Part shown: positions 50,152 to 63,241 of the stretch, one piece after another
How the letters are laid out: the number at the start of each line of letters is the position of its first letter
Position numbering within the stretch: the stretch's first letter is position 1
NCBI GenBank assembly: GCA_016806145.1
Contig: CP063166.1
Location: 1,364,001-1,428,000, forward strand
Reading direction: 5' to 3'
DNA: 64,000 nucleotides
Origin: Variovorax paradoxus
GTDB lineage: Bacteria; Pseudomonadota; Gammaproteobacteria; Burkholderiales; Burkholderiaceae_C
Translations under genes and position numbers: made by a program
The notes under the pieces: model-generated
Told to the model about the DNA's origin: nothing
Seen by the model: only the letters and a program-made list of their open reading frames with translations
The model's database searches: none

Positions 50152-51735
50152 ATGAGTCTCAGAAGAAATGTGGCCGCGGCCGCCGTCGTGTGCGCCCTGG
50201 GCGCCGTCAGCATGGTCGCCGGCGCGCAGACCATCCGCATCGCCAACCAGGGCGACGCGCTGTCGCTCGATCCGCACTCGCTCAACGAATCGCTGCAGCT
50301 CAGCGTGACGGCGAACGTCTACGAAACCCTCGTGGGCCGCAACAAGGACCTGAGCCTCGCGCCGCTTTTGGCCACCAGCTGGAAGCAGACCTCGCCCGAC
50401 GTCTGGCGCTTCGAGCTGCGCAAGGGCGTGGTGTTCCATGACGGCACGCCGTTCACCGCCGACGACGTGGTGTTCAGCTTCGCGCGCGCGCAGGGCGACG
50501 GTTCCGACATGAAGGCCACGCTCAGCGAGATCAAGGCCGTGCGCAAGGTCGGCGAGCTCGCCGTCGAGATCGAGACCAACGGCCCGTTCCCGATCCTGCC
50601 CGACGTGATCTCGCTGACGATGATCATGAGCAAGAAATGGTGCGAGGAGAACCAGGCCACCAAGCCGGTCGACCGCCGCAAGGGCATCGAGAACACGGCC
50701 TCGTTCAAGGCCAACGGCACCGGCCCGTTCCGCGTGCGCGAGCGCCAGCCGAACGTGCGTACCGTGTTCACGCGCAACGGCACCTACTGGGGCAAGATCG
50801 ACGGCAACGCGCAGGAGATCGTCTTCACGCCGATCGCCAACCCCGCCACCCGCGTGGCCGCGCTGGTCTCGGGCGAGGTCGACGTGATGGAGCCGGTGCC
50901 CGTGCAGGACATCGCGCGCATCAACGCCGCGCCCAACGCACGCGTCATCACCGGCCCCGAGCTGCGCACCATCTTCCTGGGCATGGACCAGAAGCGCGAC
51001 GAACTGCAGTACTCGAACATCAAGGGCAAGAACCCGTTCAAGGACAAGCGCGTTCGCCAGGCCTTCTACCAGGCCATCGACATCGCCGGCATCCAGCGCA
51101 CCGTGATGCGCGGCGCCTCGCGGCCCACCGGCCTGCTGGTCGGCCCCGGCATCAACGGCTGGACCGCCGAGCAGGACAAGCGCCTGCCCTTCGACGTCGA
51201 GGCCGCCAAGAAGCTGCTGACCGAGGCCGGCTATCCGAACGGCTTCGAGGTCTCGCTCAACTGCCCGAACGACCGCTACGTCAACGACGGACAGATCTGC
51301 CAGAGCGTGGCCGCCAACCTCGCGAAGATCGGCGTCAAGATCAACCTCGTGGCCGAGACCAAGGGCACCTACTTCCCGAAGATCCTGCGCCGCGACACCA
51401 GCTTCTACATGCTGGGCTGGACCCCGACCACCTACGACTCGCACAACGCGCTGAGCTCGCTGACCTCCTGCCCCGACGACAAGGGCACGGGCCAGTTCAA
51501 CCTGGGCGCCTACTGCAATCCGAAGCTCGACGAGATCACGAAGAAGATCCAGTCCGAGAGCGACAAGGCCAAGCGCAACGAGCTGATCAAGGAAGCCTTC
51601 AAGATCCATGCGGACGACGTCGGCACGCTGCCGCTGCATCAGCAGTCGCTGGCCTGGGGCGTGAGCAAGAAGGTCGAGCTGGTGCAGCTGGCCGACAACT
51701 TCATGTATTTCAAGTGGATGAGCGTCAAGCCCTGA
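50152..51735 (+). CDS. dipeptide-type ABC transporter, binding protein
   Basis: A 527-residue SBP_bac_5-family periplasmic protein. The signal peptide MSLRRNVAAAAVVCALGAVSMVAGAQ is preceded by GAGGAG; this start at 50152 is clearly better than the in-frame codon at 50116. DPHSLNESLQLSVTANVYETLVGRNKD and FKANGTGPFRV are family hallmarks. It provides ligand to the permease pair encoded at 47863 and 51895. Specificity cannot be read from the sequence. Confidence 0.9.
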   Translation: MSLRRNVAAAAVVCALGAVSMVAGAQTIRIANQGDALSLDPHSLNESLQLSVTANVYETLVGRNKDLSLAPLLATSWKQTSPDVWRFELRKGVVFHDGTPFTADDVVFSFARAQGDGSDMKATLSEIKAVRKVGELAVEIETNGPFPILPDVISLTMIMSKKWCEENQATKPVDRRKGIENTASFKANGTGPFRVRERQPNVRTVFTRNGTYWGKIDGNAQEIVFTPIANPATRVAALVSGEVDVMEPVPVQDIARINAAPNARVITGPELRTIFLGMDQKRDELQYSNIKGKNPFKDKRVRQAFYQAIDIAGIQRTVMRGASRPTGLLVGPGINGWTAEQDKRLPFDVEAAKKLLTEAGYPNGFEVSLNCPNDRYVNDGQICQSVAANLAKIGVKINLVAETKGTYFPKILRRDTSFYMLGWTPTTYDSHNALSSLTSCPDDKGTGQFNLGAYCNPKLDEITKKIQSESDKAKRNELIKEAFKIHADDVGTLPLHQQSLAWGVSKKVELVQLADNFMYFKWMSVKP

Positions 51736-51807
51736 CGCGGCCCTTGGCTGCTCCTGCGGCCTGACCCATGGGCCCGCTTCTTGCGGGCCCATTCCTTTTG
51801 CTTCCAC

Positions 51808-51894
51808 GATGAAAAATAACCCCCACGCTCTCCTTGCTGCGCAAGGTCCGCTGCCCCCCGAGGGGGCCGCTTTTCCTCTTGGGGCGGCCCGGCG
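51808..51894. repeat. interspersed repeat between binding-protein and permease genes
   Basis: This contains hairpins such as CCCCC-GA-GGGGG and GGGCCGC...GCGGCCC, in a unit (CCCCACGCTCTCC...GGCGGCCCGGCG) resembling an interspersed repeat of Comamonadaceae. It ends directly at the permease start and could reduce expression of the downstream genes relative to the binding protein. The rest of 51736-51807 shows no gene. Confidence 0.65.
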
Positions 51895-52806
51895 ATGAAA
51901 AGAACCATAGCCCGCTGGTTCGACAGCGACGTCGGCTACAGCTTCCGCACCTCGCCGGTGGCGATCGTCGCGGCGCTGATCGCGCTGACCTGCCTGTTCT
52001 GCGCGGTGTTCGCCGGCTGGGTGTCGCCGCACAACCCCTTCGATCTCGCATCGCTCGAACTCGGCGACGCGCGCCTGCCGCCGGCCTGGACCACCGACGG
52101 TTCGGCCAAGTACCTGCTGGGCACCGACGACCAGGGTCGCGACATCCTCTCGGCCGTGATCTACGGCGCGCGCATCTCGCTGATCGTCGGCGTGGTGTCG
52201 GTGGTGCTGTCGGTCCTCGTCGGCGTCGTGCTGGGCCTCTTGGCCGGCTTCTTCGGCGGCTGGCTCGACACCTTCCTCATGCGGCTGTGCGACGTGATGC
52301 TGTCGTTCCCGCCGATCCTGGTCGCGCTGCTGATCGCCGGCGTGGGCCGCGCGCTGTTCCCGCACGCCAACGATTCGCTGGCCTTCGGCGTGCTCATCAT
52401 CTCCATCTCGCTGACCGGCTGGGTGCAGTACGCGCGCACCGTGCGCGGCTCCACGCTGGTGGAGCGCAGCAAGGAGTACGTGCAGGCCGCGCGCGTCACC
52501 GGCGTCGCGCCGATCCGCATCATGCTGCGCCACGTGCTGCCCAACGTGCTCGGGCCGGTGATGGTGCTGGCCACGATCCAGGTCGCGACCGCGATCATCA
52601 CCGAGGCCACGCTGTCCTTCCTCGGCGTCGGCGTGCCGCCGACCTCGCCCTCGCTGGGCACGCTCATCAGCATCGGCAACCAGTACCTGTTCTCGGGCGA
52701 GTGGTGGATCACCGTGTTCCCCGGCGCGATGCTGGTGCTGATCGCGCTCAGCGTGAACCTGCTGGGCGACTGGCTGCGCGATGCGCTCAACCCGCGGCTG
52801 CGCTGA
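51895..52806 (+). CDS. dipeptide-type ABC transporter permease, DppC-like
   Basis: A 303-residue permease with six membrane segments. Like DppC/OppC it has a long cytoplasmic N-terminus, the periplasmic motif LLGTDDQGRDILSAVIYGARISL, and an EAA-type loop (EYVQAARVTGVAPIRIMLRHVLPNV). It is the partner of the DppB-like protein at 47863. It begins at the end of an interspersed repeat. Confidence 0.92.
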   Translation: MKRTIARWFDSDVGYSFRTSPVAIVAALIALTCLFCAVFAGWVSPHNPFDLASLELGDARLPPAWTTDGSAKYLLGTDDQGRDILSAVIYGARISLIVGVVSVVLSVLVGVVLGLLAGFFGGWLDTFLMRLCDVMLSFPPILVALLIAGVGRALFPHANDSLAFGVLIISISLTGWVQYARTVRGSTLVERSKEYVQAARVTGVAPIRIMLRHVLPNVLGPVMVLATIQVATAIITEATLSFLGVGVPPTSPSLGTLISIGNQYLFSGEWWITVFPGAMLVLIALSVNLLGDWLRDALNPRLR

Positions 52807-52824
52807 AGAAGCGGGAGACACGCC

Positions 52825-54920
<2,096 letters not shown>

Positions 54921-55011
54921 GGATCGGGCCCGGCGCGCAAAGATGTGCGCAAAGGCACAGCCCGGCGCGCCGCATCGCGGCACAGTGGCGCGGCCCCTTC
55001 CGCACCGCGCC

Positions 55012-55950
55012 ATGCCCCTTCCGATGACCCCTCTTCCTTCCGACGCCGGCGCGCTGAGCGCGCTCGGCCGCCGTGGCTTCCTCATGGGCTCGGCGCTCGG
55101 CGCGACCGCCGTGCTGGGCGCGCTGGCCTCGGTCTCGCAGGCGGCGTCGGCCGCCGGCGACGCGCCCGCGCGGCGCATGCCGGTGATCTTCATCGGCCAC
55201 GGCTCGCCGATGAATGCGCTGGCCGACAACGCGTTCACGCGCCGGCTCGCCGCCTGGGGCCATGAACTGCCGCGACCCACGGCCATCCTCAGCGTCTCCG
55301 CGCACTGGCTCAGCAGCGGCGCGACCGGCGTCGGCGTGCAGGCCCGGCCCCGGACCATCCACGATTTCGGCGGCTTTCCGCAGGCGCTGCACGAGATCGA
55401 CTATCCGGCGCCCGGCCATCCCGCGCTCGCGCGCGACGCGGCCGCGGCGGTGAAGCAGTCGCCCGTGGTCGCCACCGAGCAATGGGGCCTGGACCACGGC
55501 ACCTGGACCGTGCTCAGGCATCTCTATCCGAAGGCCGACGTGCCGGTGTTCCAGCTCAGCATTGACTACGACAAGCCCGCGGCCTTCCACTACGCGGTGG
55601 GCCGCGATCTCGCCACGCTGCGCGAGAAGGGCGTGCTGGTGATGGGCAGCGGCAACGTGGTGCACAACCTGCGCGCCACCGACCGCGGCACGCCCGACGG
55701 CCCGGCGGCGAGCCGGCCCTGGGCCCAGTCCTTCGACGATGCGGTGAAGGCCGCGCTGGCCGGCCGCGACGACCGCGCGCTGATCGGCTACGAGCGGCTC
55801 GCGGGGGCGTCGACCGCGGTGGCCACGCCCGATCATTACTTCCCGTTTCTCTACGCGCTCGGCGCCGCGGGCGCGGGCGAGCGCGCGAAGACGGTCTACG
55901 AGGGCTTCCAGTCGGGCACGCTCGGCATGCGCTGCGTGCAGTTCGGCTGA
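55012..55950 (+). CDS. LigB/DODA-type extradiol dioxygenase with Tat signal
   Basis: A 312-residue class III extradiol dioxygenase-like protein, closest in pattern to DODA/YgiD-type ring-cleavage enzymes. Metal-ligand candidates are in FIGHGSPMNAL, SAHWLSS and WGLDHGTW. The N-terminus GRRGFLMGSALGATAVLGALASVSQAASA is a Tat signal, unusual for this mostly cytosolic family. The ATG at 55012 is used; 55024 is a close alternative. Substrate unknown. Its stop lies 1 base from the zwf stop. Confidence 0.78.
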   Translation: MPLPMTPLPSDAGALSALGRRGFLMGSALGATAVLGALASVSQAASAAGDAPARRMPVIFIGHGSPMNALADNAFTRRLAAWGHELPRPTAILSVSAHWLSSGATGVGVQARPRTIHDFGGFPQALHEIDYPAPGHPALARDAAAAVKQSPVVATEQWGLDHGTWTVLRHLYPKADVPVFQLSIDYDKPAAFHYAVGRDLATLREKGVLVMGSGNVVHNLRATDRGTPDGPAASRPWAQSFDDAVKAALAGRDDRALIGYERLAGASTAVATPDHYFPFLYALGAAGAGERAKTVYEGFQSGTLGMRCVQFG

Positions 55951-55951
55951 G

Positions 55952-57421
55952 TTACTGCTCCTCGCCCCACGAGAAGCCGTCGCGCGCGATCATCGCGCTC
56001 GACGCGCTCGGGCCCCAGGTGCCGGCCGCGTAGGGGCGCGGTCCGCCGTCGTTGGCCCAGCTGTCGATCAGCGGTTCGACCCAGCGCCATGCCTCCTCCT
56101 GCTCGTCGCTGCGCACGAACAGGTTGAGCCGGCCGTCGATCACGTCGAGCAGCAGCCGTTCGTAGGCGCCCACGCGCTCGGAACCGAAGCGCTTGTCGAA
56201 GTCGAGGTCGAGCTGCACCGGCGCGAGCTGCGCCGCGCTGTCCTGGCGGCCGTTGCTGCGGCGGTTGTCCTGCGCCTGCGCGAGCATGTGCAGCTCGAGC
56301 CCGTCCTTGGGCTGCAGGTTGATCACGAACTTGTTCGCGCTGCCGGCCGGCGCGCGAAAGATCGCGTGCGGCGTAGGGCGGAAGTTGACCTCGATGCGCG
56401 CGTCGCGCGAGGCCAGCCGCTTGCCGGTGCGGATGTAGAAGGGCACGCCGGCCCAGCGCCAGTTGGCGATCTCGGTGCGCAGCGCAACAAAGGTCTCGGT
56501 GCGGCTCTCGCGGTCGACGCCCGGTTCATCGCGATAGCCTTGCACGCGCTCGCCGTAGGCCGTGCCGGCCGTGTACTGGCCGCGCACCGTGTGCAGGCCC
56601 AGCGTCTCGGGCGTCCAGGGCTTGAGCGCGCGCAGCACCTTGAGCTTCTCGTCGCGGATCGCGTCGGCATGCGAGTTGATCGGCGGCTCCATGCCGATGG
56701 CGCACAGCAGCTGCAGCGCATGGTTCTGCACCATGTCGCGCAGCGCGCCCGTCTGGTCATAGAAGGCGCCGCGCTTCTCCACGCCGAGGTCTTCCGCGAT
56801 CGTGATCTGGATGTTGGCGATGTGCTCGCGGCGCCAGATGGGTTCGAACAGCGCATTGCCGAAGCGCATCGCGAACAGGTTCTGCACCGAGGGCTTGCCG
56901 AGGTAGTGGTCGATGCGGAAGACCTGCTTCTCCTCGAGCACCTTGCCCACCGCGGCGTTGATCGCGCGGTTGGAGGCCAGGTCGTGGCCCAGCGGCTTCT
57001 CGAGCACGATGCGGGTGCGCGCGCCGTTGAGGCCGGCGGCCGCGATCTGCTCGACCACCTGCGTGAACAGGCCCGGCGCGGTGGCGACATACATCACGAC
57101 CGTTTCGGCATCGCGCTGCTTGAGCAGCTCGGACAGGCGCGCATAGTCGTCGGGCTTCGACAGGTCCATGCGCAGGTAGTGCAGCATCGAGGCGAACTTC
57201 TGGAACTCCTCGGGCGAGGGCCGCTTGGCGCCCTCGACGGCATTGAAGCGCGACTGGATCAGCTCGCGGTACTGGTCGTCCGACAGGTTGTCCCGCGCCA
57301 CGCCGACGATGCGCCCGTCCTTCGGAAGACTCCCGTGCCGGAAGGCCTGGAACAGAGCGGGCATCAGCTTGCGCCATGCGAGATCGCCGGTGCCGCCGAA
57401 CAGAACGAGATCGAAGCTCAT
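55952..57421 (-). CDS. zwf: glucose-6-phosphate 1-dehydrogenase
   Basis: A 489-residue NADP-dependent enzyme that oxidises glucose 6-phosphate to 6-phosphogluconolactone, opening the pentose-phosphate and Entner-Doudoroff routes. The dinucleotide motif GGTGDLAWRKL (8-18) and the catalytic RIDHYLGKPSVQN (about 168-180) are present, and length is typical. The ATG at 57421 is chosen over 57430. It is divergent from a binding-protein gene, with a possible HexR-like operator in the gap. Confidence 0.95.
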   Translation of the reverse strand: MSFDLVLFGGTGDLAWRKLMPALFQAFRHGSLPKDGRIVGVARDNLSDDQYRELIQSRFNAVEGAKRPSPEEFQKFASMLHYLRMDLSKPDDYARLSELLKQRDAETVVMYVATAPGLFTQVVEQIAAAGLNGARTRIVLEKPLGHDLASNRAINAAVGKVLEEKQVFRIDHYLGKPSVQNLFAMRFGNALFEPIWRREHIANIQITIAEDLGVEKRGAFYDQTGALRDMVQNHALQLLCAIGMEPPINSHADAIRDEKLKVLRALKPWTPETLGLHTVRGQYTAGTAYGERVQGYRDEPGVDRESRTETFVALRTEIANWRWAGVPFYIRTGKRLASRDARIEVNFRPTPHAIFRAPAGSANKFVINLQPKDGLELHMLAQAQDNRRSNGRQDSAAQLAPVQLDLDFDKRFGSERVGAYERLLLDVIDGRLNLFVRSDEQEEAWRWVEPLIDSWANDGGPRPYAAGTWGPSASSAMIARDGFSWGEEQ

Positions 57422-57511
57422 GGGGAACACTTTCCTTGGGTCTGAGGGGCGATAGCAGGCAATGCGCCGGTCCGCCTAATCGCGATGGTACTTGTACCGA
57501 TTCCACGCACT

Positions 57512-57526
57512 TGTACTAAAGCTACG
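57512..57526. promoter_or_regulatory. possible HexR-like operator upstream of zwf
   Basis: TGTACTAAAGCTACG resembles a HexR-type palindrome (TGTAGTAAAACTACA-like) at 12 of 15 positions. ACTTGTAC also occurs as a direct repeat at 57490-57497 and 57509-57516. The site lies about 90 bases before zwf. Both the motif match and its consensus are from memory. Confidence 0.3.
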
Positions 57527-57577
57527 CTGCACCCACGGCCGGGAGGCCTTTTTTTATTGGACAAAGCGGAGAACTCC

Positions 57578-58591
57578 ATGAAGAAGCTTTTTGTTGCGGC
57601 GGCGCTGCTGGGTGGATCGGCGATGGCATCGGCCCAGGGCACGGTCAACGTGATCTGCTCGGTGCAGGCCGAGTGGTGCAGCGTGATCTCGACCGTGTAC
57701 GCGCGCACCACGGGCACGCGCATCAACATGGCGCTCAAGGGCTCGGGCGAGGCGCTGGCCCAGCTCATCGCCGAGAAGGACAACCCCAAGACCGACGTCT
57801 GGTTCGGCGGCACCGGCGACCCGCACCTGCAGGCGGCCGAGCAGGGCCTGACGCTCGAGTACAAGTCGCCCTCGCTGCCGCAGTTGCATCCCTGGGCCCA
57901 GCAGCAGGCGAAGCAGTCGGGCTACAAGACCGTGGGCATCTACTCGGGCCCGCTGGGCTTCGGCTACAACCCCGAACTGCTGGCCAAGAAGAAGCTGCCC
58001 GTGCCCAAGACCTGGGCCGACCTGCTCAAGCCCGAGTACAAGGGCGACATCCAGGTGGCCAACCCCGCCTCGAGCGGCACGGCCTACACCATGATCGCCA
58101 CGCTGGTGCAGCTCATGGGCGAGGACAAGGCCTTCGAGTACCTCAAGGCGCTGCACCGGAATGTCGGCCAGTACACGCGCTCGGGCACCGGCCCGATCAA
58201 GGCCGTGGCGCGCGGCGAGACCGCGGTGTCGATCAGCTTCGTGCACGACGGCCCGGGCGAGAAGATGCAGGGCTTCCCGGTCGAGACCATCACGCCGAGC
58301 GACGGCACCGGCGCCGAGATCGGCTCGATGAGCATCATCAAGGGCGCGCGCAATCTCGAGGCCGCGAAGAAGTTCTACGAATGGGCGCTCACGCCCGCCG
58401 CGCAGGAGCTCGGCGCCGCCAACAAGCAGTTCCAGCTGCCGAGCAACGCCGCCGCCAAGCTCGACCCGCGCATTCCCGACTTCAAGAAGATCAAGTTCAT
58501 CGACTACGACTACGCCAAGTACGGCGCCAGCGCCGAGCGCCGCCGCCTGATCGCGCGCTGGGAGAAGGACGTCAACTCGCTGCCGCGCTAA
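57578..58591 (+). CDS. ferric/phosphonate-type ABC transporter, binding protein
   Basis: A 337-residue periplasmic binding protein of the AfuA/ferric type. The signal peptide MKKLFVAAALLGGSAMASAQ follows GGAG; the start at 57578 is chosen over 57485. FGGTGDPHLQAAEQGL and NPASSGTAYTMIATLVQLMGEDKAFEYLKALHRNVGQYTRSG show the same family as the AEP-binding protein at 592. Ligand could be iron or a phosphorylated or phosphonate compound; no enzyme genes help to decide. Confidence 0.83.
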   Translation: MKKLFVAAALLGGSAMASAQGTVNVICSVQAEWCSVISTVYARTTGTRINMALKGSGEALAQLIAEKDNPKTDVWFGGTGDPHLQAAEQGLTLEYKSPSLPQLHPWAQQQAKQSGYKTVGIYSGPLGFGYNPELLAKKKLPVPKTWADLLKPEYKGDIQVANPASSGTAYTMIATLVQLMGEDKAFEYLKALHRNVGQYTRSGTGPIKAVARGETAVSISFVHDGPGEKMQGFPVETITPSDGTGAEIGSMSIIKGARNLEAAKKFYEWALTPAAQELGAANKQFQLPSNAAAKLDPRIPDFKKIKFIDYDYAKYGASAERRRLIARWEKDVNSLPR

Positions 58592-60873
58592 GTGGAAGCG
58601 CATTCCATCGGGGCCTCGCCCCGTGCGGCGGCCCCGCGCAATCCGGCGTCGGAGGCCGCGGCGCGGCGCACCCAGCGCTGGATCCGTGCCTGGGTGCTGC
58701 TGGGCTTCGCGGCCTACCTGCTGCTGCCCTGGTATGCGATCCAGGACGCGACCTGGTACGAGGCCATTCCGCAGGTCTTCGGCGGCGCCGAGGGCGCCAA
58801 CGGTCTGATGCAGGTCGCCTTGCAGGGGCGCGTCTGGCTGTTCGTCGGGCTGGCGGGCCTCGCCGTCTGCGCCGTCGGCGCCTGGCTGCCGCCGGGCCGC
58901 GCGCAGGGCCGCTGGCTTTTGGCCGGCGGCGCGGGCGGTGCCCTCGGGCTCGCGCTCGCGGGCTTCGCGATCGGCGCGCGTGGCTGGGCTTTCGCGGCGC
59001 TCGAGGCGCGCTTCGGCGAGCTCGGCATCAACCAGTTCGGCATCGGCGCCGGCGGCTTCGTGGCGCTGTGCGCGCTGGTGCTGCTCGCGGCCTTCGGCAT
59101 CGCGCGGCTCGGCCGCTTCAAGGGCGACCTGTTCGTGGCCGCCTCGGTGCTGGGCTGCGGCGTGCTGATGGCGCTGTTCATCGCCTACCCCGTGAGCCGC
59201 GCGCTGTCGGGCGCCTTCCTCGACGAGGACGGCCGCGTATCGATGGCCGCCTTCCTCGCGCGCGTCTTCACCGAACGCATCTGGGGCCTGGGCTGCCTCG
59301 CGGGCGGCGTGCGCTGCGGCGTGGCCTGGAACACGCTGGTGCTGGCGCTGCTCACGGCCGCGGGCACCACCTTCCTGGGCACGCTGATGGCGCTGATGGC
59401 CGAGCGCGGCAGCCGGCGCGGGCAGGGCGCGCTGCGGGTACTGGCGCTGCTGCCGATCATCACGCCGCCGTTCGTGGTGGGCCTCGGCCTGATCCTGCTG
59501 TTCGGCCGCGCGGGCATCGTCAACCAGGTGCTCGAGAGCGTGTTCGGCATCGAACCCACGCGCTGGTTCTACGGCATGCCCGGCGTGCTGGTGGCGCAGC
59601 TGTTCGCCTTCACGCCGATCGCCTTCATGATCATGCGCGGCGTGGTGCAGGGCATCGCGCCCAGCCTCGAGGAAGCCGCGCAGATGCTGCGCGCCGACCG
59701 GCGCCGCGCCTTCTTCACCATCACGCTGCCGCTGCTCAAGCCCGGGCTCGCCAATGCCTTCCTGGTGGGCTTTATCGAGAGCATCGCCGACTTCGGCAAC
59801 CCGGTGGTGGTGGGCGGCCAGTTCTCGGTGCTGTCGACCGACATCTTCTTCGCCATCGTCGGAGCGCAGTACGACCAGGGCCGCGCGGCCTCGCTGGCCT
59901 GGGTGCTCACCCTGTTCGCGCTCGGCGTGTTCGCGCTGCAGCGTGGGCTGCTCGGCAAGCAGAACTACACCACCGTCAGCGGCAAGGGCGACGCCGGCAT
60001 CCCGATGGCGCTGCCCGACGGCGTGCGCCGCACCATCCACGGCATCGCGCTGCCCTGGATCGCCTTCACCGCGGTGGTCTACCTGTTCGCCTTCGCGGGC
60101 GGCTTCGTGCAGACCTGGGGACGCGACTACAGCTTCACGCTGCAGCACTTCAAGACCGCGTTCGCGCTCGAATGGGGGCAGTTCGGGCTGGTGTGGGCCG
60201 GCACCGCGTGGAACTCGCTGCTGACCACGCTCAAGCTGGCCGGCATCTCGGCGCCGATCACCGCGGCGCTGGGCCTGCTGATCGCCTGGCTGCTGGCGCG
60301 CAACGAGTTCAAGGGGCAGGGCGCGTTCGAGTTCGGCGCGCTGCTGGCCTTCGCGATCCCGGGTACGGTGCTCGGCGTGAGCTACATCCTGGCCTTCAAC
60401 GTGCCGCCGTTCGAGCTCACGGGCACCGGGCTCATCATCGTGCTGTGCTTCATGTTCCGCAACCTGCCGGTGGGCGTGCGCGCGGGCACCGCGGCCTTCA
60501 AGCAGCTCGACCGCTCGCTCGACGAGGCCTCGCTGATGCTGCGCGCCTCGACCTCGCAGACGCTGTTCAAGGTGGTGCTGCCGCTGCTCAAGCCGGCGCT
60601 GGTGGCGGCGCTGGTCTACAGCTTCGTGCGCGCGATGACGACCGTGAGCGCCGTGATCTTCCTGGTCACGGCCGAGAACGAACTGGCCACCACCTACATC
60701 ATCGGCCGCGTCGGCAACGGCGACTACGGCATCGCGCTGGCCTACTGCACGGTGCTGATGATCCTGATGTCGCTCGCGATCGCGCTGGTGCAATGGGTGG
60801 TGGGCGAACGCAGGCTGGGACGGCGCGGCACGGCACCCGGGCACCAGGGGCATCACAAGATGGAGGGGCTGGC

Positions 60874-60877
<4 letters not shown>
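58592..60877 (+). CDS. ferric/phosphonate-type ABC transporter, fused double permease
   Basis: A 761-residue membrane protein, about 190 residues longer than the fused permease at 3079. Two permease domains occupy about 230-460 and 490-750, each with an EAA-type loop (EAAQMLRADRRRAFFTITLPL and DEASLMLRASTSQTLFKVVLPLL). The extra N-terminal part (about 30-220) adds several membrane segments. GTG at 58592 is the start, directly after the binding-protein stop. Its stop overlaps the ATPase ATG. Confidence 0.85.
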
Positions 60878-61938
<1,061 letters not shown>

Positions 61939-61961
61939 CGCGCGCATGGAACAATGGCGCC

Positions 61962-62624
61962 ATGAACGTGGTTTTCGATCTTGGCGCCGTGCTCTTCACC
62001 TGGGAGCCCACACGGCTGGTCCAGGCCCATCTGGCGGAGCATGCGCCCACTGAATCCGCCGCCGCGGCCCTGGGCCGCGCGCTTTTCCATCATGACGACT
62101 GGACCAGCTTCGATTGCGGCACCCGCACGCTCGAGGAATCCGTCGCGCGCATGGCGGCGCGTCTCGCGCTGCCGGCCGACCGCCTGCTGGCCATGCTCGA
62201 CGGACTCGGCGAACGGCTGGCGCCGATCGATGTCACGGTGGCGCTGCTCGAGGAGCTGTTCGAGCGCCGCGAGGCCGGCGAGCCGCTGAAGCTCTACTAC
62301 CTCTCGAACATGCCCGCGCCCTATGCGCGCGCGATCGTGGCGCGCCACGGCTTCATGCGGCGTTTCGACGGCGGCGTGTTCTCGGGCGACGTGAAGTTCC
62401 TGAAGCCCCATCGCGAGATCTACGAACTGCTCGCGGTGCGCCATGCGCTGGCGGCGGAGCAGACGGTGTTCATCGACGATTCGGCGCCCAACGTGGAAGC
62501 CGCGCGCGCCTTCGGCTGGCACGCGATCCACTGCACCGCGCCGGCCACGCTCGCGACCCAGCTCTCGCGCTACCTGCCGGTGCGCTCGACCTTGTCGATG
62601 TCGAAGCCCAGGCTGCCCGCGTAG
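61962..62624 (+). CDS. HAD-family hydrolase
   Basis: A 220-residue haloacid-dehalogenase-superfamily hydrolase. Motif I is VFDLGAVL (the second Asp of DxD is replaced by Gly, as in YihX-like members), motif II LYYLSNMPA, and motif IV VFIDDSAPNVEAARAFGW. Substrate unknown; a sugar phosphate phosphatase is common in this branch. The 3' end overlaps the convergent lipocalin gene by 55 bases. Confidence 0.82.
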   Translation: MNVVFDLGAVLFTWEPTRLVQAHLAEHAPTESAAAALGRALFHHDDWTSFDCGTRTLEESVARMAARLALPADRLLAMLDGLGERLAPIDVTVALLEELFERREAGEPLKLYYLSNMPAPYARAIVARHGFMRRFDGGVFSGDVKFLKPHREIYELLAVRHALAAEQTVFIDDSAPNVEAARAFGWHAIHCTAPATLATQLSRYLPVRSTLSMSKPRLPA

Positions 62625-63241
62625 TCGAGCTCGGCCTGCAGGGTCGCGTCGTCCAGGCAGGGCGCGCGCGACAGCACCCACAGGTACTCGCGGTTCGGCG
62701 TGCCGACCAGCGCCACCTGGTAGTCGCGGTCCAGCTTCAGGATCCAGTAGTCGCCCCACACCACCGGCAGCCAGGCCAGCCACGAGGGCGCGAAGCGCAC
62801 CTCGAGCCGGCCCGCGCCGGGCTGGCCCGCCACCGGCACCACGCGCGCGGTGCCCAGCGATTCCTCGAAATTGCCGTCGGCGCGCTCGCAGCGGTTGAGC
62901 ACCTCGATCGTGCCGTCAGGGCGCGGCGTGTACTGGGCCGTGACCGGGCCGGCGCAGGATTTCTGGAAGCGGTTGGGCAGCCGCGCCTGTTCATGCCACA
63001 GGCCGGCGTAGCGGTGCAGGTCCACGGGTGCCACCACCTGCAGCGGCGCGCGCATCAGCGGCGCGCCATCGGCCGGACCGGCCAGCCGCACGCGCGAGCG
63101 GCGCGCGGCATCCAGCGCGAGCCAGGCCGCCGCGCCGCCGATCACGAAGGCCGTGGCCAGCGTGCCGATGGCGGCGCTGGTGCGGCGGTCGTCGAAGGGG
63201 GCGAGGTCGGTGGAGGCTGCGGGAGGAAGTCTGCGCTGCAT
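62570..63241 (-). CDS. bacterial lipocalin (Blc-like), membrane-anchored
   Basis: A 223-residue protein: basic N-terminus, one membrane segment (SAAIGTLATAFVIGGAAAWLAL) and a lipocalin barrel (about 70-215). Hallmarks are YAGLWHEQARLPNRFQ and the GTPNREYLWVLSR region. Blc proteins bind lipids such as lysophospholipids. AGGAG precedes the start, and an 18-base hairpin (GCGAATC-4-GATTCGC, 63271-63288) lies upstream. No lipobox; it is probably anchored to the inner membrane. Confidence 0.85.
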   Translation of the reverse strand: MQRRLPPAASTDLAPFDDRRTSAAIGTLATAFVIGGAAAWLALDAARRSRVRLAGPADGAPLMRAPLQVVAPVDLHRYAGLWHEQARLPNRFQKSCAGPVTAQYTPRPDGTIEVLNRCERADGNFEESLGTARVVPVAGQPGAGRLEVRFAPSWLAWLPVVWGDYWILKLDRDYQVALVGTPNREYLWVLSRAPCLDDATLQAELDYAGSLGFDIDKVERTGR

